Positions 8,453 through 18,011 are shown, counted from the stretch's first letter. The stretch is DNA of 64,000 nucleotides from Kriegella sp965368185 (GCA_965368185.1 CBDULZ010000011.1:1-64000); one strand, 5' to 3'. Numbers and translations are program-made. The notes: generated by a model from the sequence alone, not told the origin.

Positions 8453-9529
8453 TTAGTTGAATTTAGACTTGGCAATCAAAGTGGGAAGTATATCAAATCT
8501 GTTCCGAAATACCCTTGTAAAATAGGTCGGACTATTAAAGCCCGAATCATAAGCAACTTCTGAAACCGTCTTATCTCCGGTTTTTAGGGCTCTAGTCGCA
8601 TGAACCAAACGTAATTCAGATAGTAATTTAGTTGGTGGCACTCCAAACAAGGAAGATATTTTTCGATAAGCTTGGGTCTTGCTAAGGCCTAGCTGACTGT
8701 TGAGAGCATCACTGTTAAAAGTTGAATTATTTAGGTTTTTTAGCAGTACCTTATCTAATTTTTCGATTTCGCTATAGAAGCTTTTGTCGATAACGGTAAT
8801 TCCCGTCGTATCTAATTTGGAAATATCCTTGCTTCTGGAAGCAGCGAGTTTCGTTTCCAAGTCCATAGACGTTCCCAATGGGAAACCAAGTCTGGCCATT
8901 ACCGTAACTTTTGTCTTGGTTTCTTCGAACAGATCCGTGCTGTGCTCATCAACCGGTTTCCCAGTAGCCAGAGCAATACTAAATATCATTTTACCATCTA
9001 AAGTCTCGAAGTATTTGGCTATCTCAATGGAACAAGCTACGGCGTCAGAGGCATCGACAAAAGAAGCCATGAACTTTTCACTAGGAACCTTCACCACATT
9101 TCCCTGATGGTTCGTAATGGAATCTGAAATCTTGGTAGCTATCAATGCTTTGATTTCCGTTAGTTCCATAAAATCTACCAACATAATTGTCCGATAGCCA
9201 CTATCTATTTCTCCTGACAAGGTCAAAGCCAAATCCTGTTCGTTTTGATCACCCTCCCCCATAAACGAAATAAATTCATTTTCACGCGATACCTCAATAA
9301 CATTGCACGCACCTATGCCGTGGGCCTCTTTATGGCTCTCGACACAAGCTTCCTTGTTAGGGCTTTCCATTAAACAAAAGGCCGTTTTATGATGTAGATT
9401 CAGGTAATACCTTTTATATACCAAGCCGTGTTTATTTTGAACTGCCACATCCCTCAAATGTGCCCGATACATATCTTCTTCGGTAATAGCTTCCGAATCG
9501 ATGTTGTGAAAGTCCATAAACAATGGCAT
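8453..9529 (-). CDS. AraC-family regulator with N-terminal DUF4242 (nickel-binding-like) domain
   Basis: A 358-residue transcription regulator of unusual build. Residues 1-82 (from MPLFMDFHNI to NVIEVS) match the ferredoxin-like DUF4242 fold, whose studied member SCO4226 binds nickel; His8 and nearby acidic residues are kept. Residues about 110-235 form a less clear alpha/beta domain resembling a degenerate nucleotide-cyclase-like module (TIMLVDFMELTEIKALI and later KTKVTVMARLG). Residues about 265-355 are an AraC/XylS helix-turn-helix pair, with KTVSEVAYDSGFNSPTYFTR as the second helix-turn-helix. It probably controls itself and the hydrolase downstream. Signal and operator are unknown. It is the only clear transcription regulator in the first 50 kb. 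Confidence 0.85.
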   Translation of the reverse strand: MPLFMDFHNIDSEAITEEDMYRAHLRDVAVQNKHGLVYKRYYLNLHHKTAFCLMESPNKEACVESHKEAHGIGACNVIEVSRENEFISFMGEGDQNEQDLALTLSGEIDSGYRTIMLVDFMELTEIKALIATKISDSITNHQGNVVKVPSEKFMASFVDASDAVACSIEIAKYFETLDGKMIFSIALATGKPVDEHSTDLFEETKTKVTVMARLGFPLGTSMDLETKLAASRSKDISKLDTTGITVIDKSFYSEIEKLDKVLLKNLNNSTFNSDALNSQLGLSKTQAYRKISSLFGVPPTKLLSELRLVHATRALKTGDKTVSEVAYDSGFNSPTYFTRVFRNRFDILPTLIAKSKFN

Positions 9530-9826
9530 ACCTAATTTATTTAAGAAAGATTCTTTTTAAAAAATAGTAAGCTGGTAACCACTAATATACAACTTTTAAC
9601 AAAGTATTATTGTTGGAAAAAAAATGGAATTTTGATACACTGGTAAAAAACGTTGGAGCACTAGAAACGCTTATATGATTTTACCAAAAAGACATCTTCG
9701 GTTTGGTATAAATTGAACCAAAGTAGCGTACTTTAAAACGGGCGGTTTTAGATTGGTTTTGGGTATTCGCGAAGTTTTACATGAATTTAAGTTTCATTTG
9801 ATGCAATAAACCGATTAAATACTGAT
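9530..9826. other. Intergenic region upstream of the AraC gene
   Basis: About 300 bp between the metallophosphoesterase stop and the AraC-regulator start, both on the minus strand. It is A+T-rich. No ORF, clear terminator hairpin or full TAnnTTTG element was seen. It presumably holds the AraC promoter and the 3' end of the upstream operon. Confidence 0.4.
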
Positions 9827-10792
9827 TTATACAGCTTCATTGCTTGCCATTTTCAGACGTTCGTTTTCCCATCCATGGTCGATATACTCCCACGAAAAGT
9901 CATCACCTGATACTTTAATCTTCATAAAGCCTTCTTTGGTATTGTGTCTTCGGCCTTTCCATCCATTTCCTGCAATGGAACCTCCGGTAAGAAATTGGAA
10001 TCTATCGTTTACAAATCCGTATTCCTTCCAATGAATATGTCCCTGCAGCACCAATTTTAAATTGTACCCTTCCAACATTTTGAATACTTCAAAGCCATTA
10101 CTTACCGTACGGGTTCCTTCGCTTCCATTGAGTTGCGAATAGGTGCACATCATTGGTATATGTGTGGTTATTACTATGGGTGTTGACTTATCGATTTTGC
10201 CAAGGTCTTCTTGCAGCCATTGCAATTGTTCTTGATGGAAAACTCCTTTGTACCGTTTGTTGTCCGTCACATCCAACGAATTCAAAGTAATAAAATGCCA
10301 ACCCTTATGGTCAAATGAATAATAGGTGTCTCCGAAATGCCGTTCCCACATGCCATATTTGTAGTCGGGATGGCTTTCATTTTCGGGGCTTTCTTCATAA
10401 ATGCCGAACAAATCATGGTTTCCGATGCAATTATAAACAGGCATTTCAAACCCTTTGCTCATGTCTTTGTACAAATTAAACAACGATTCACTCTTTTCAT
10501 AGTTACCGCGCATAACGTCATAAACAAGGTCTCCTCCCGTAATTACGAAATCGGGCTTCAACGCATTCACTTTATCTATGGCCATTTGAAAACCTTTTGG
10601 GGCATTCATCTCCGGTTTTATATGGATGTCTGTCAAAAAGGCAAACTCAAATGAATTTTCGCTTCGTCTTTCTTCAGGTTCCTCGACATTTTGCCGACAT
10701 GAAACCGGCAAGAAAGGAACCGACGCGACTGCCAATCCGGAGCGAAGCAAAAACTTTCTGCGGCCCATATTTTTGTTTTTAGCATTTTTCAT
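9827..10792 (-). CDS. Tat-exported calcineurin-like metallophosphoesterase
   Basis: A 321-residue phosphoesterase with a Tat signal (GRRKFLLRSG, residues 10-19) that ends in a possible lipobox (PVSC, Cys32), so it may be a Tat-exported lipoprotein. The metal-binding motifs are complete: LTDIH (Asp55, His57), GGDLVYD (Asp88), GNHD, THIP and GHIH. Two metal ions should therefore be bound. It is the last gene of a four-gene minus-strand operon and begins 6 bp after the stop of the large glycosidase-like gene. This linkage suggests it removes a phosphate or phosphodiester substituent from the glycan being degraded. The substrate is inferred only from context. Confidence 0.88.
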   Translation of the reverse strand: MKNAKNKNMGRRKFLLRSGLAVASVPFLPVSCRQNVEEPEERRSENSFEFAFLTDIHIKPEMNAPKGFQMAIDKVNALKPDFVITGGDLVYDVMRGNYEKSESLFNLYKDMSKGFEMPVYNCIGNHDLFGIYEESPENESHPDYKYGMWERHFGDTYYSFDHKGWHFITLNSLDVTDNKRYKGVFHQEQLQWLQEDLGKIDKSTPIVITTHIPMMCTYSQLNGSEGTRTVSNGFEVFKMLEGYNLKLVLQGHIHWKEYGFVNDRFQFLTGGSIAGNGWKGRRHNTKEGFMKIKVSGDDFSWEYIDHGWENERLKMASNEAV

Positions 10793-10798
10793 AGTTTA

Positions 10799-13252
10799 TT
10801 ATTCTTTTTGAGTGTTTCCATCCCTTATTATCCAAATCTCCGATACCTGAGATCCCCGCTCCCCTTCCCCGCAGGTCCATTTTAATTCAAGAATACCGTC
10901 CTTAATGGCCTCTGCTGGAATTTGAAAGTCGTATACAGGTTCGATTCCCGTTTCCATAAAATCATGAATCAGCAAACCATCGGCAGTCATTTTCATTCGT
11001 GATCGAAACCGTCCCGTATATGCCACACGGACGGTGTAATCGCCTCTAGGATCTAGATTGTCATAACGAAGTTCCAGTGGCTGATCGTAAAGCGTTGTAA
11101 CTTGATTCATCCAAGCGAGGGGCGTAGCCTGCCCGTCAAAACCTTTTGCGGTTATTTCATGAACCCACTCCTCCCCTTTTAAACCGACACCAAAACTTGT
11201 GCGAGGCGATGCAAGGTTCCCTGGGTCTTCTTCCCGTGAGACATTGGAAACCACACGCTGCCAACTCCGTGGGGAACCAAAATTATCATAAAACCCGCCA
11301 GGCCCTGGATGGGTTCGCTTTAACATTTTGTCAATTTTTTGAAGACGTTCCTCTTCACTGCCGATTTTTTCAATAGTACCCAATTGATCCAGCAACCACA
11401 TGGCATCGTTCAACGGCAAATCTATATTGTCGATAAAATTACCCCGGCCAGCCGCCGCGAAATGTTTTTCGATGGTTAGTTGCGCCCCAATACTCGTGAA
11501 CAACGCATCGGCCAATTCGAGACATCGTGATTTCCATTGCTCCATGACCGGTGCTTCCCAAGCTTTGGATAATGCTTCCTTTGCCTTTTCAATGGCAGTT
11601 TGCGAACCCTCTTCTCGAGCTAATGTCAAATGCTCACGGGCCATCTGCTCCAATTCGTTTTCATAGCTTAATCTCCGATATTGATAGGCATCGAAATAGG
11701 CCCGAATCAACCCCATCTGAAAACGGAAATTTTGCAATACTTCGGGCGTAGCCCTTTTTTCCAATGCCTGCCATTGCTGTAATGTACGAACTACTCCTTC
11801 ATTCGTGAGTAATGCCCCCTGTAGGTTTTTTTCCAAAGCCATCAACCCTTGTGCAACTTCTTCGGTATATTCGTGACCAATAAAAAAGCGTGCATAATCT
11901 CGAAGTGTTTCAATTACAGGTAAATTGGGATTCCAGTCCAGATCACTCCATACCATTTTATTGACATCGTCATTGGTTCCTTCGGAATAGCTGATACTTC
12001 CTTGGGCATAATCATCCAAAGCATTGTGGATCATCTTTTGGTCAGCTGGGCGTGGGTTTATGCATTCACGCCCTAAAGTTATGGCATAGGCCAAATCCCA
12101 TTTCGGAATTGGATATTGACTGCTTAAACTATGTGTAATATCAGGATATCTACGAATCGGAATTTCGGGATTAATACGCTTCCGAATTTCTTCAATAGGC
12201 GTTTTGATCCATGGGCCAAAGACGATACCACCGAACCAAGAATACTCTTTGTTTACATGACGGTAAAAGGCATCGAACCATGCTTGGGTGGGCCTAAAAA
12301 CTTGAGGTGAAACCCAAATTTTTGCATTTGGGTGGTATTTGTTCAAAACTTCGGCTTCCTCGGCCAGCCAGCGAAATAAGACATCCGGCTCTAAATCACC
12401 GGGATCGCCTCCAGGTACAAAAAGCGCATCCAATCGGGGCAAGGCTTTAAAAACCTCGTGACGTTCTTCGATTTCGGTCTTTAAAGAATCAGGATTTACA
12501 TAATCCGTTCCCATATTTGGATACCACATCCAGACATCCATACCATAACTGTCACAAATCCTTGACTGTTCAGCAATCATTTCAATCGCCGGAATTTTCA
12601 TGTGAACGCTCGTAAAGTCATCATCGGTGCGTGGTGGAACGATTTCGATACTATTAGCCCCGAAAATAGCCAAATCACGAATGTAGTTATCAAATTGTGC
12701 TACCGAAAAAGCATCGTAGGCGTTCGTTTTAGGCCGATACCCCAATTGATGCCCCCTAATGGGATATTTAGGCGATGAGGACATCTGAACATCGGTCGCC
12801 AGTTTAATTTTACCGGTACCCATTTCCATTTTTCTTACTAATTTTCCGATGCCATAAAGAACGCCCCGTGCATCGTTTCCGACAACCAACACCGTTTTTG
12901 ATTTTGCTACAATGGCAATCTTATAGCCCTCATGATCTATTTCGGGCATTTCTTTGAGAAGCGCCTGATACTCCGATGGGAATTTATCCAATTGTCCTTC
13001 AAGACCAATTGCTATTGTGGGTTGCGATTCTTGTGACCACTTTGTTTGTACCTCAAGTTGAATTTGTGTTCTTTTAGTGACCTCCTCCTGAAGTACAGAT
13101 ATCGCTTTTAAAACGAGAGGATCTTTTTTCTCAAAACTCACGATCTTTGATGTACTAAGATCAATAACCTGCGAATTAAGTACATATGGCATGGTGCCCG
13201 CCAACAACATGCATAATAATGAACATCTAAAAAGGTAAATTCCCTTTTTCAT
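10799..13252 (-). CDS. Large exported glycosidase-like protein, paralogue A (unclassified)
   Basis: An 817-residue secreted protein (Sec signal, residues 1-28). The N-terminal roughly 150 residues look like the non-catalytic domain that precedes GH20, GH67 or GH84 barrels, with VVGNDARGVLYGIGKL at 123-138. A TIM-barrel-like region follows, starting at SSPKYPIRGHQLGYRP (159-174) and holding PGGDPGD (280-286), GRECINP, and SYSEGTNDDVNK (421-432). A helical part and a C-terminal beta-sandwich-like segment complete it. A second gene at 26945-29275 has the same layout and conserves these acidic motifs, making Asp283 and Glu424 catalytic candidates. I cannot assign a CAZy family; alpha-glucuronidase or hexosaminidase-type chemistry is possible. 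It is in an operon with an aldolase and a phosphoesterase. Confidence 0.75.
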   Translation of the reverse strand: MKKGIYLFRCSLLCMLLAGTMPYVLNSQVIDLSTSKIVSFEKKDPLVLKAISVLQEEVTKRTQIQLEVQTKWSQESQPTIAIGLEGQLDKFPSEYQALLKEMPEIDHEGYKIAIVAKSKTVLVVGNDARGVLYGIGKLVRKMEMGTGKIKLATDVQMSSSPKYPIRGHQLGYRPKTNAYDAFSVAQFDNYIRDLAIFGANSIEIVPPRTDDDFTSVHMKIPAIEMIAEQSRICDSYGMDVWMWYPNMGTDYVNPDSLKTEIEERHEVFKALPRLDALFVPGGDPGDLEPDVLFRWLAEEAEVLNKYHPNAKIWVSPQVFRPTQAWFDAFYRHVNKEYSWFGGIVFGPWIKTPIEEIRKRINPEIPIRRYPDITHSLSSQYPIPKWDLAYAITLGRECINPRPADQKMIHNALDDYAQGSISYSEGTNDDVNKMVWSDLDWNPNLPVIETLRDYARFFIGHEYTEEVAQGLMALEKNLQGALLTNEGVVRTLQQWQALEKRATPEVLQNFRFQMGLIRAYFDAYQYRRLSYENELEQMAREHLTLAREEGSQTAIEKAKEALSKAWEAPVMEQWKSRCLELADALFTSIGAQLTIEKHFAAAGRGNFIDNIDLPLNDAMWLLDQLGTIEKIGSEEERLQKIDKMLKRTHPGPGGFYDNFGSPRSWQRVVSNVSREEDPGNLASPRTSFGVGLKGEEWVHEITAKGFDGQATPLAWMNQVTTLYDQPLELRYDNLDPRGDYTVRVAYTGRFRSRMKMTADGLLIHDFMETGIEPVYDFQIPAEAIKDGILELKWTCGEGERGSQVSEIWIIRDGNTQKE

Positions 13253-13296
13253 AAATCAAAAAATTGTTTAACACCAAAACGTTTGTCTGAGCTTCT

Positions 13297-14109
13297 TCAA
13301 ATAGCCAAATCGGAATCGATAAACGGTTTGATGGAATCACCCACGCTATTTTTTATAGTATTCAAATCTTCTTTCAATTTTTGGGCAAAAAGGAACATAT
13401 CGGAACTGTGCAATACAATGTTTGCTCCTTCACTCATCCATTTTATCTGTCTATGGGGATTGGATGGAAAGTGTATTCCCGCGGCTACTCCTTTTCCTCG
13501 AGCTTTACGGATTATTTCTTTTACCGTCTTCTCAAAGTCGGGATGTTCATATTGCTCCGGTAGTCCCATATTGATTGATAGGTCATGCGGTCCAATAATG
13601 ACACAATCCAAACCGGAAACGTTCAATAGTGTATCTAAATTCTCTAAAGCCACCTTGCTTTCAATGTTAATCAAGCATAAACTACCTTCATTGTATTTAT
13701 TGAGATACGTCTTAAGTGCTGGTTCCAATTCTTCGGTACCATTCAACACATTTTGCAAACGTGCTCCCTTTAACGGGCGGTATTTGGTGGCTCCCACCAT
13801 TTCCTTTACTTGATCTTCATGCTCGATGTAGGGCGCAAGCACTCCAATTGCCCCTGCGTCTTTTGCCATACAAGCCAAATAAGGGTCTGGACTCGGAATT
13901 CGAACAACTGGCGCAATACCCAATGCCATGTACGTTTGACATAAAAATGTCAGTTCTGTCCTATCCATGGGTATGTGTTCCGTATCGATAAAGACAAAAT
14001 CAAGTCCTGAGCCCTTTAACGCTTTTGACCAAATCGGTGAGGTAGACAGAATACAGGTACCATATATATTTTCATTTTTTCGTAATTTCTGAAGGATGGA
14101 ATCTGCCAT
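13297..14109 (-). CDS. HpcH/HpaI-family class II aldolase
   Basis: A 270-residue cytoplasmic aldolase that should split 2-keto-3-deoxy acids into pyruvate and an aldehyde with a divalent metal. Family motifs are clear: FIDTEHIPMD (residues 40-49), VVRIPSP with Arg70, the IES metal-ligand segment (INIESKVALENLD), and IIGPHDLSINMGLP. The length matches 4-hydroxy-2-oxoheptanedioate and 2-keto-3-deoxy-L-rhamnonate aldolases. The substrate cannot be read from the sequence. With a D-2-hydroxyacid dehydrogenase upstream and a glycosidase-like gene downstream, all within about 45 bp of each other, it probably acts on a sugar acid released from the glycan. Confidence 0.88.
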   Translation of the reverse strand: MADSILQKLRKNENIYGTCILSTSPIWSKALKGSGLDFVFIDTEHIPMDRTELTFLCQTYMALGIAPVVRIPSPDPYLACMAKDAGAIGVLAPYIEHEDQVKEMVGATKYRPLKGARLQNVLNGTEELEPALKTYLNKYNEGSLCLINIESKVALENLDTLLNVSGLDCVIIGPHDLSINMGLPEQYEHPDFEKTVKEIIRKARGKGVAAGIHFPSNPHRQIKWMSEGANIVLHSSDMFLFAQKLKEDLNTIKNSVGDSIKPFIDSDLAI

Positions 14110-14154
14110 TTTTATAATATTCGGAATATTAAAAGTCGCTCATCATAGACACAA

Positions 14155-15120
14155 TCAAGTGTTTACAACATTTACCGGATTATCGTTCAAATAAGCTTCA
14201 AGGTTTTCGATAGCAGTCCGTAGCAATCTAGCCCTTGACTCTTTCGACGCCCAAGCAATATGCGGTGTGATTATACAATTATCAGCACTTAATAGTATAT
14301 TTTTTTCATCTATGGGTTCTTTTGAAACTACATCGACAGCAGCATAAGCTACTTTTCCGGAACTCAATGCATTTTTTAAATCTTTCTCTACTAACAATTG
14401 CCCTCTTGAGGTGTTTATAATCATAACCCCATCTTTCATTTTAGAAATATTTTGGATATTGACAATACCTTCAGTATCATCAGTTAGCGGACAATGTAGA
14501 CTTATCACATCTGACTTTGCGAAAAGTTCGTCCATATCGGTATAGCGCATTGTGGCTGTTTCCAATTCTGGTTTTCTTCGGCTACCTGAAGCTAAAATGT
14601 TCATTCCAAAGGCCTCGGCTAATTTTGCCGTAGCTTGACCGATGCGCCCGAAACCAATAATCCCCAAGGTTTTGCCTTCCAATTCAGTTAAAGGAAAGTT
14701 CCAAAAACAAAAATCTTTGCTTGCCGCCCATTCACCACGTTTTACGGCGCGATTGTGTTCGCCGACATGATGGCACATCTCAAGAAGCAAGGCCATAGTC
14801 ATTTGAGCAACGGCAGTAGTACCATAGGTAGGCACATTAGTAACCACGATCCCCAAATTTTTTGCGGCCTGCACATCGACCACGTTAAAGCCCGTCGCTA
14901 AGACGCCTATATATTTTACCGAAGACGCTTTTTGCAGCACTTCTTTGGCCAAAGGGGTTTTATTCGTAAAAATGATTTCGGCATCGGCGATGGCCTCAAT
15001 AATCTTTTGGTCGGTATGTTCTGTTCTGTCGTAAACTGTGAAATCTCCTAAACGTTCCAATTTTTCCCAACTCAAATCTCCAGGGTTTAGGGTGAATCCG
15101 TCTAGTACTACTATTTTCAT
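14155..15120 (-). CDS. D-2-hydroxyacid dehydrogenase (glycerate/hydroxypyruvate reductase-like)
   Basis: A 321-residue NAD-dependent dehydrogenase. The Rossmann motif is GIIGFGRIGQ (153-162), and the catalytic trio is Arg239 (NTSRG), Glu268 (VSKEPI) and His287 (TPHIAW). The fold and length match glycerate, hydroxypyruvate and related 2-ketoacid reductases. It is the first gene of the minus-strand operon, divergent from the GH92 gene, with a candidate -7 element about 70 bp upstream. Beside an HpcH/HpaI aldolase, a role in reducing the aldehyde or keto-acid product of sugar-acid cleavage is likely. The exact substrate is not determinable. Confidence 0.88.
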   Translation of the reverse strand: MKIVVLDGFTLNPGDLSWEKLERLGDFTVYDRTEHTDQKIIEAIADAEIIFTNKTPLAKEVLQKASSVKYIGVLATGFNVVDVQAAKNLGIVVTNVPTYGTTAVAQMTMALLLEMCHHVGEHNRAVKRGEWAASKDFCFWNFPLTELEGKTLGIIGFGRIGQATAKLAEAFGMNILASGSRRKPELETATMRYTDMDELFAKSDVISLHCPLTDDTEGIVNIQNISKMKDGVMIINTSRGQLLVEKDLKNALSSGKVAYAAVDVVSKEPIDEKNILLSADNCIITPHIAWASKESRARLLRTAIENLEAYLNDNPVNVVNT

Positions 15121-15188
15121 TTTTGTTTATTTTTTCATAGGGTCTCGAATATGCTACCGAAACTGTATCATTAAAAATGGGCTCTTTA

Positions 15189-15196
15189 CAAATATA
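15189..15196 (-). promoter_or_regulatory. Putative -7 element for the dehydrogenase operon
   Basis: Read on the minus strand this is TATATTTG, a perfect TAnnTTTG match, about 70 bp upstream of the dehydrogenase ATG. A TTG lies only about 10 bp further upstream, closer than normal, so only the -7 part is supported. Confidence 0.4.
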
Positions 15197-15276
15197 AGGT
15201 TTAAGACAATCCTTTTGTTTCCGCTATTTTATCTCATTTGCATGATATATTAACCCATGAATTGAAAAGACTAGTA

Positions 15277-15284
15277 TATATTTG
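15277..15284 (+). promoter_or_regulatory. Putative -7 element for the GH92 operon
   Basis: TATATTTG fits TAnnTTTG and lies about 157 bp upstream of the GH92 start. The nearest upstream TTG (15262-15264) is closer than the usual spacing. The long leader may contain the GTTAATATT core at 15293-15301. Confidence 0.35.
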
Positions 15285-15440
15285 CAATCAAAGTTAATAT
15301 TCTTTAATATTAGGGAAAATTAAAAAATTTATAAAATTACTATTATGCAAAACCGATATGTCTAAAACAATTCTTTACCTCTCAAAACGAGAATTATTTT
15401 AATCCGTATTATGTTTACTTGCAAGAATAAATAAAAATTC

Positions 15441-17813
15441 ATGAAATACTCCTTTAAATCAGTTTATACATTGACCTTGGTTTTGGTTGTAGTTTTTTAT
15501 CAAATCGGACAATCGCAGGCCAAAGAACCTGTTGACTATGTCGACCCTTTTATTGGTACAGATTTCTTCGGCCATACCTTTCCAGGGGCATCACTTCCGA
15601 ATGCCTTGGTACATTTGAGTCCTGATATAAATACAGAAGGCTGGACCTATTGTGCCGGCTATGTATATTCCGAAAGCTCCCTTATGGGTTTCAGCCATAC
15701 GCATTGGAGCGGAGTAGGCATGGTCAACGGCGGTGAAATATTGTTGATGCCCACAACCAGTAATAAATTACAAATTGTGCCCGGTACTCTTGACGACCCT
15801 GATGCTGGATACCGCTCTCGGTTCGACCACGCAGAAGAAAGTGCTTCCCCCGGGTACTATTCGGTAAAGCTAAAGGACTATGATGTCACCGCAGAGCTAA
15901 CGGCAACACAAAGAGCCGGTTTTCATCGTTACACCTTTCCAAAATCAATGAATTCACGTATTATATTGGATGTCGGGCATCAAATTGGCGATATGACCCA
16001 AGGCGAACTCTCCGAACTTAAAATAATTGACAATAATCGGATCGAAGGTGCCAAGGGTGCAGGACTTGGAAAAGTTTACTTTGTAGCCGAATTTAGCAAA
16101 CCATTCCTTTACTACGGCACCTTTGATGCCAGTTATAAAACCCCCGAATCCGATGGTAGCATCTTTCCGTATAAAAATGCGGAAGTAGGCGATAAAATTG
16201 GAGCTTTTGTACAATATCATACCGAAGAAAATGAACAGGTGTTGGTCAAAGTGGGTATTTCGTACACCAGTATTGAGGGCGCTCGAAACAATCTGCACCA
16301 AGAGATACCTGATTGGGATTTTGATGCTATAAAGGAAAATGCAAAAAAAATCTGGAATAAAGAACTTTCCAAAATAACCGTCAACGAAGCCACGGAAGAT
16401 CAAAAACAAATATTTATGACAGCGCTTTATCGGTCGTTATTGTCGCAATACATCTCGCAAGACGTCGATGGCAAATATTTTGGCTCTGACAGGAAAGTTC
16501 ATGAAGCGAAGGGCTTTGATTTTTACGGTTCCTTTTCTTGTTGGGACACCTATCGCACGCAACATCCATTGATGACACTGATTTCGCCCGAGCATGTCAA
16601 CGATTATGTGAAGTCGATTGCCGCCAAAGTTGAAAACTATGGCTGGCTGCCTGCCCAACATTTTTTAAACGTTTATGGCGAATCTATGGTCGGGGATCAT
16701 TTGATACCCGTCATTGTAGATGCCTATTTAAAAGGCTACCGTGATTTTGATATTGACCTGTTGTACAGGGCCATGCGCAAGAAGGCTTTGGAGCTGCCAC
16801 AGGCACCCATTCCACACGAAGCGGGCAGGTCGGGCTTAACTTTTTATCTTGAAAAAGGATACGCCCCTATTGACAAAGTTACCGAGGCCGTACCAAATAC
16901 ACTCGAGTTGGCATACGATGATTGGTGTATCGCCCAATTAGCGAAAGAACTGGGCAAGACAAAAGACTATGAACTATTTACCAAACGAGCGTACAATTAC
17001 AAAAATGTATGGGACCCGAAAACGAAGTTCATGAGACCAAAAAAATACGACGGTCAATTTCTACCGGAACTCGGTACCAACGAACAAGAAATCGTCGAAA
17101 TTGGGGACCACAGTTACTACAAATATTTTGACCCCTTATTGGTCGGGCGTCGACCCAACCGCCACTATACCGAATCAAATGCCTGGCAGTATATTTGGTC
17201 GGTACAACATGATCCCCAAGGACTTATCGATCTCTTTGACAGCAAAAAGCAATTTATTGAAAAACTAGATACTTTTTTCGAGATGAGTCCGGTCATATCT
17301 GCGCCGAAATATGTGGGTGTAGTCGGCACTATCGGGCAGTATGTGCACGGCAACCAACCATCACATCATGTCGCTTACCTCTATAACTATGCGGGCGAAC
17401 CTTGGAAAACACAATATCGGTCTCGGCAAGTGGCCGAAGAAATGTATCGAATTGGCCCTGGAGGACTCCCCGGCAATGATGACATGGGTTCCCTTTCTTC
17501 TTGGTATGTATTGAGCTCAATGGGAATTTACCCTATGGCCCCTGGGAGCACGACCTATACCATTGGTAGTCCACTTTTCGGAGAAGTAACATTAAGACTT
17601 GAAAAGAATAAAACGTTTACGATTCGGGCTGTTAATAATTCAAAGGAAAACAAATACATTCAATCGGCAATCTTGAACGGAAAAACTTTTAACAGGACCT
17701 GGATAACCCATGAGGAAATTACCAAAGGAGGTACTTTGCAATTTAAAATGGGTTCTCGACCCAATATGAAATGGGGAATTTCCGATGTACCACCTTCACT
17801 AACGAAAAAATAG
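15441..17813 (+). CDS. GH92 alpha-mannosidase, exported
   Basis: A 790-residue exo-alpha-mannosidase of family GH92, calcium-dependent inverting enzymes usually acting on alpha-1,2/1,3/1,6-linked mannose of N-glycans or yeast mannan. A Sec signal occupies about residues 1-28. The N-terminal beta-sandwich starts with VDYVDPFIGTD and contains GFSHTHWSGVG. The (alpha/alpha) catalytic domain carries YTESNAWQY with the likely general acid Glu578, GNQPSHHVAYLYNY, and GLPGNDDMGSLSSWYV with candidate base residues Asp680/Asp681. Length and motif order are normal for the family. It heads a plus-strand group with two propeller-toroid proteins and is the best-defined clue that the locus degrades a mannose-containing glycan. 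Confidence 0.96.
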   Translation: MKYSFKSVYTLTLVLVVVFYQIGQSQAKEPVDYVDPFIGTDFFGHTFPGASLPNALVHLSPDINTEGWTYCAGYVYSESSLMGFSHTHWSGVGMVNGGEILLMPTTSNKLQIVPGTLDDPDAGYRSRFDHAEESASPGYYSVKLKDYDVTAELTATQRAGFHRYTFPKSMNSRIILDVGHQIGDMTQGELSELKIIDNNRIEGAKGAGLGKVYFVAEFSKPFLYYGTFDASYKTPESDGSIFPYKNAEVGDKIGAFVQYHTEENEQVLVKVGISYTSIEGARNNLHQEIPDWDFDAIKENAKKIWNKELSKITVNEATEDQKQIFMTALYRSLLSQYISQDVDGKYFGSDRKVHEAKGFDFYGSFSCWDTYRTQHPLMTLISPEHVNDYVKSIAAKVENYGWLPAQHFLNVYGESMVGDHLIPVIVDAYLKGYRDFDIDLLYRAMRKKALELPQAPIPHEAGRSGLTFYLEKGYAPIDKVTEAVPNTLELAYDDWCIAQLAKELGKTKDYELFTKRAYNYKNVWDPKTKFMRPKKYDGQFLPELGTNEQEIVEIGDHSYYKYFDPLLVGRRPNRHYTESNAWQYIWSVQHDPQGLIDLFDSKKQFIEKLDTFFEMSPVISAPKYVGVVGTIGQYVHGNQPSHHVAYLYNYAGEPWKTQYRSRQVAEEMYRIGPGGLPGNDDMGSLSSWYVLSSMGIYPMAPGSTTYTIGSPLFGEVTLRLEKNKTFTIRAVNNSKENKYIQSAILNGKTFNRTWITHEEITKGGTLQFKMGSRPNMKWGISDVPPSLTKK

Positions 17814-18011
17814 AAAATTTCAACTATTCTAACACTTTGTTCTTAAATTTTTCAGTTGGAGCATTTTTGGGGCAATATACTATGTAAACCTTAGAAAATA
17901 TAGGAAGTAAAAAACGTCAAAAAAAGGTTAATTTGTAAAAAGGGTTTTTAAGCTATCTTCTTAAAGTGGCTCATTCAATTCATCATCGAACCATCTAAAT
18001 TTGACGATTTT

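Larger units (their letters stand above)
15121..15440. other. Divergent intergenic promoter region
   Basis: About 320 bp between the dehydrogenase operon (minus) and the GH92 operon (plus). It holds one TAnnTTTG element in each direction (15189-15196 minus, 15277-15284 plus). A GTTAATATT core at 15293-15301 is also found upstream of both susC genes and the SSS symporter. No ORF or RNA gene was seen. Confidence 0.5.
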
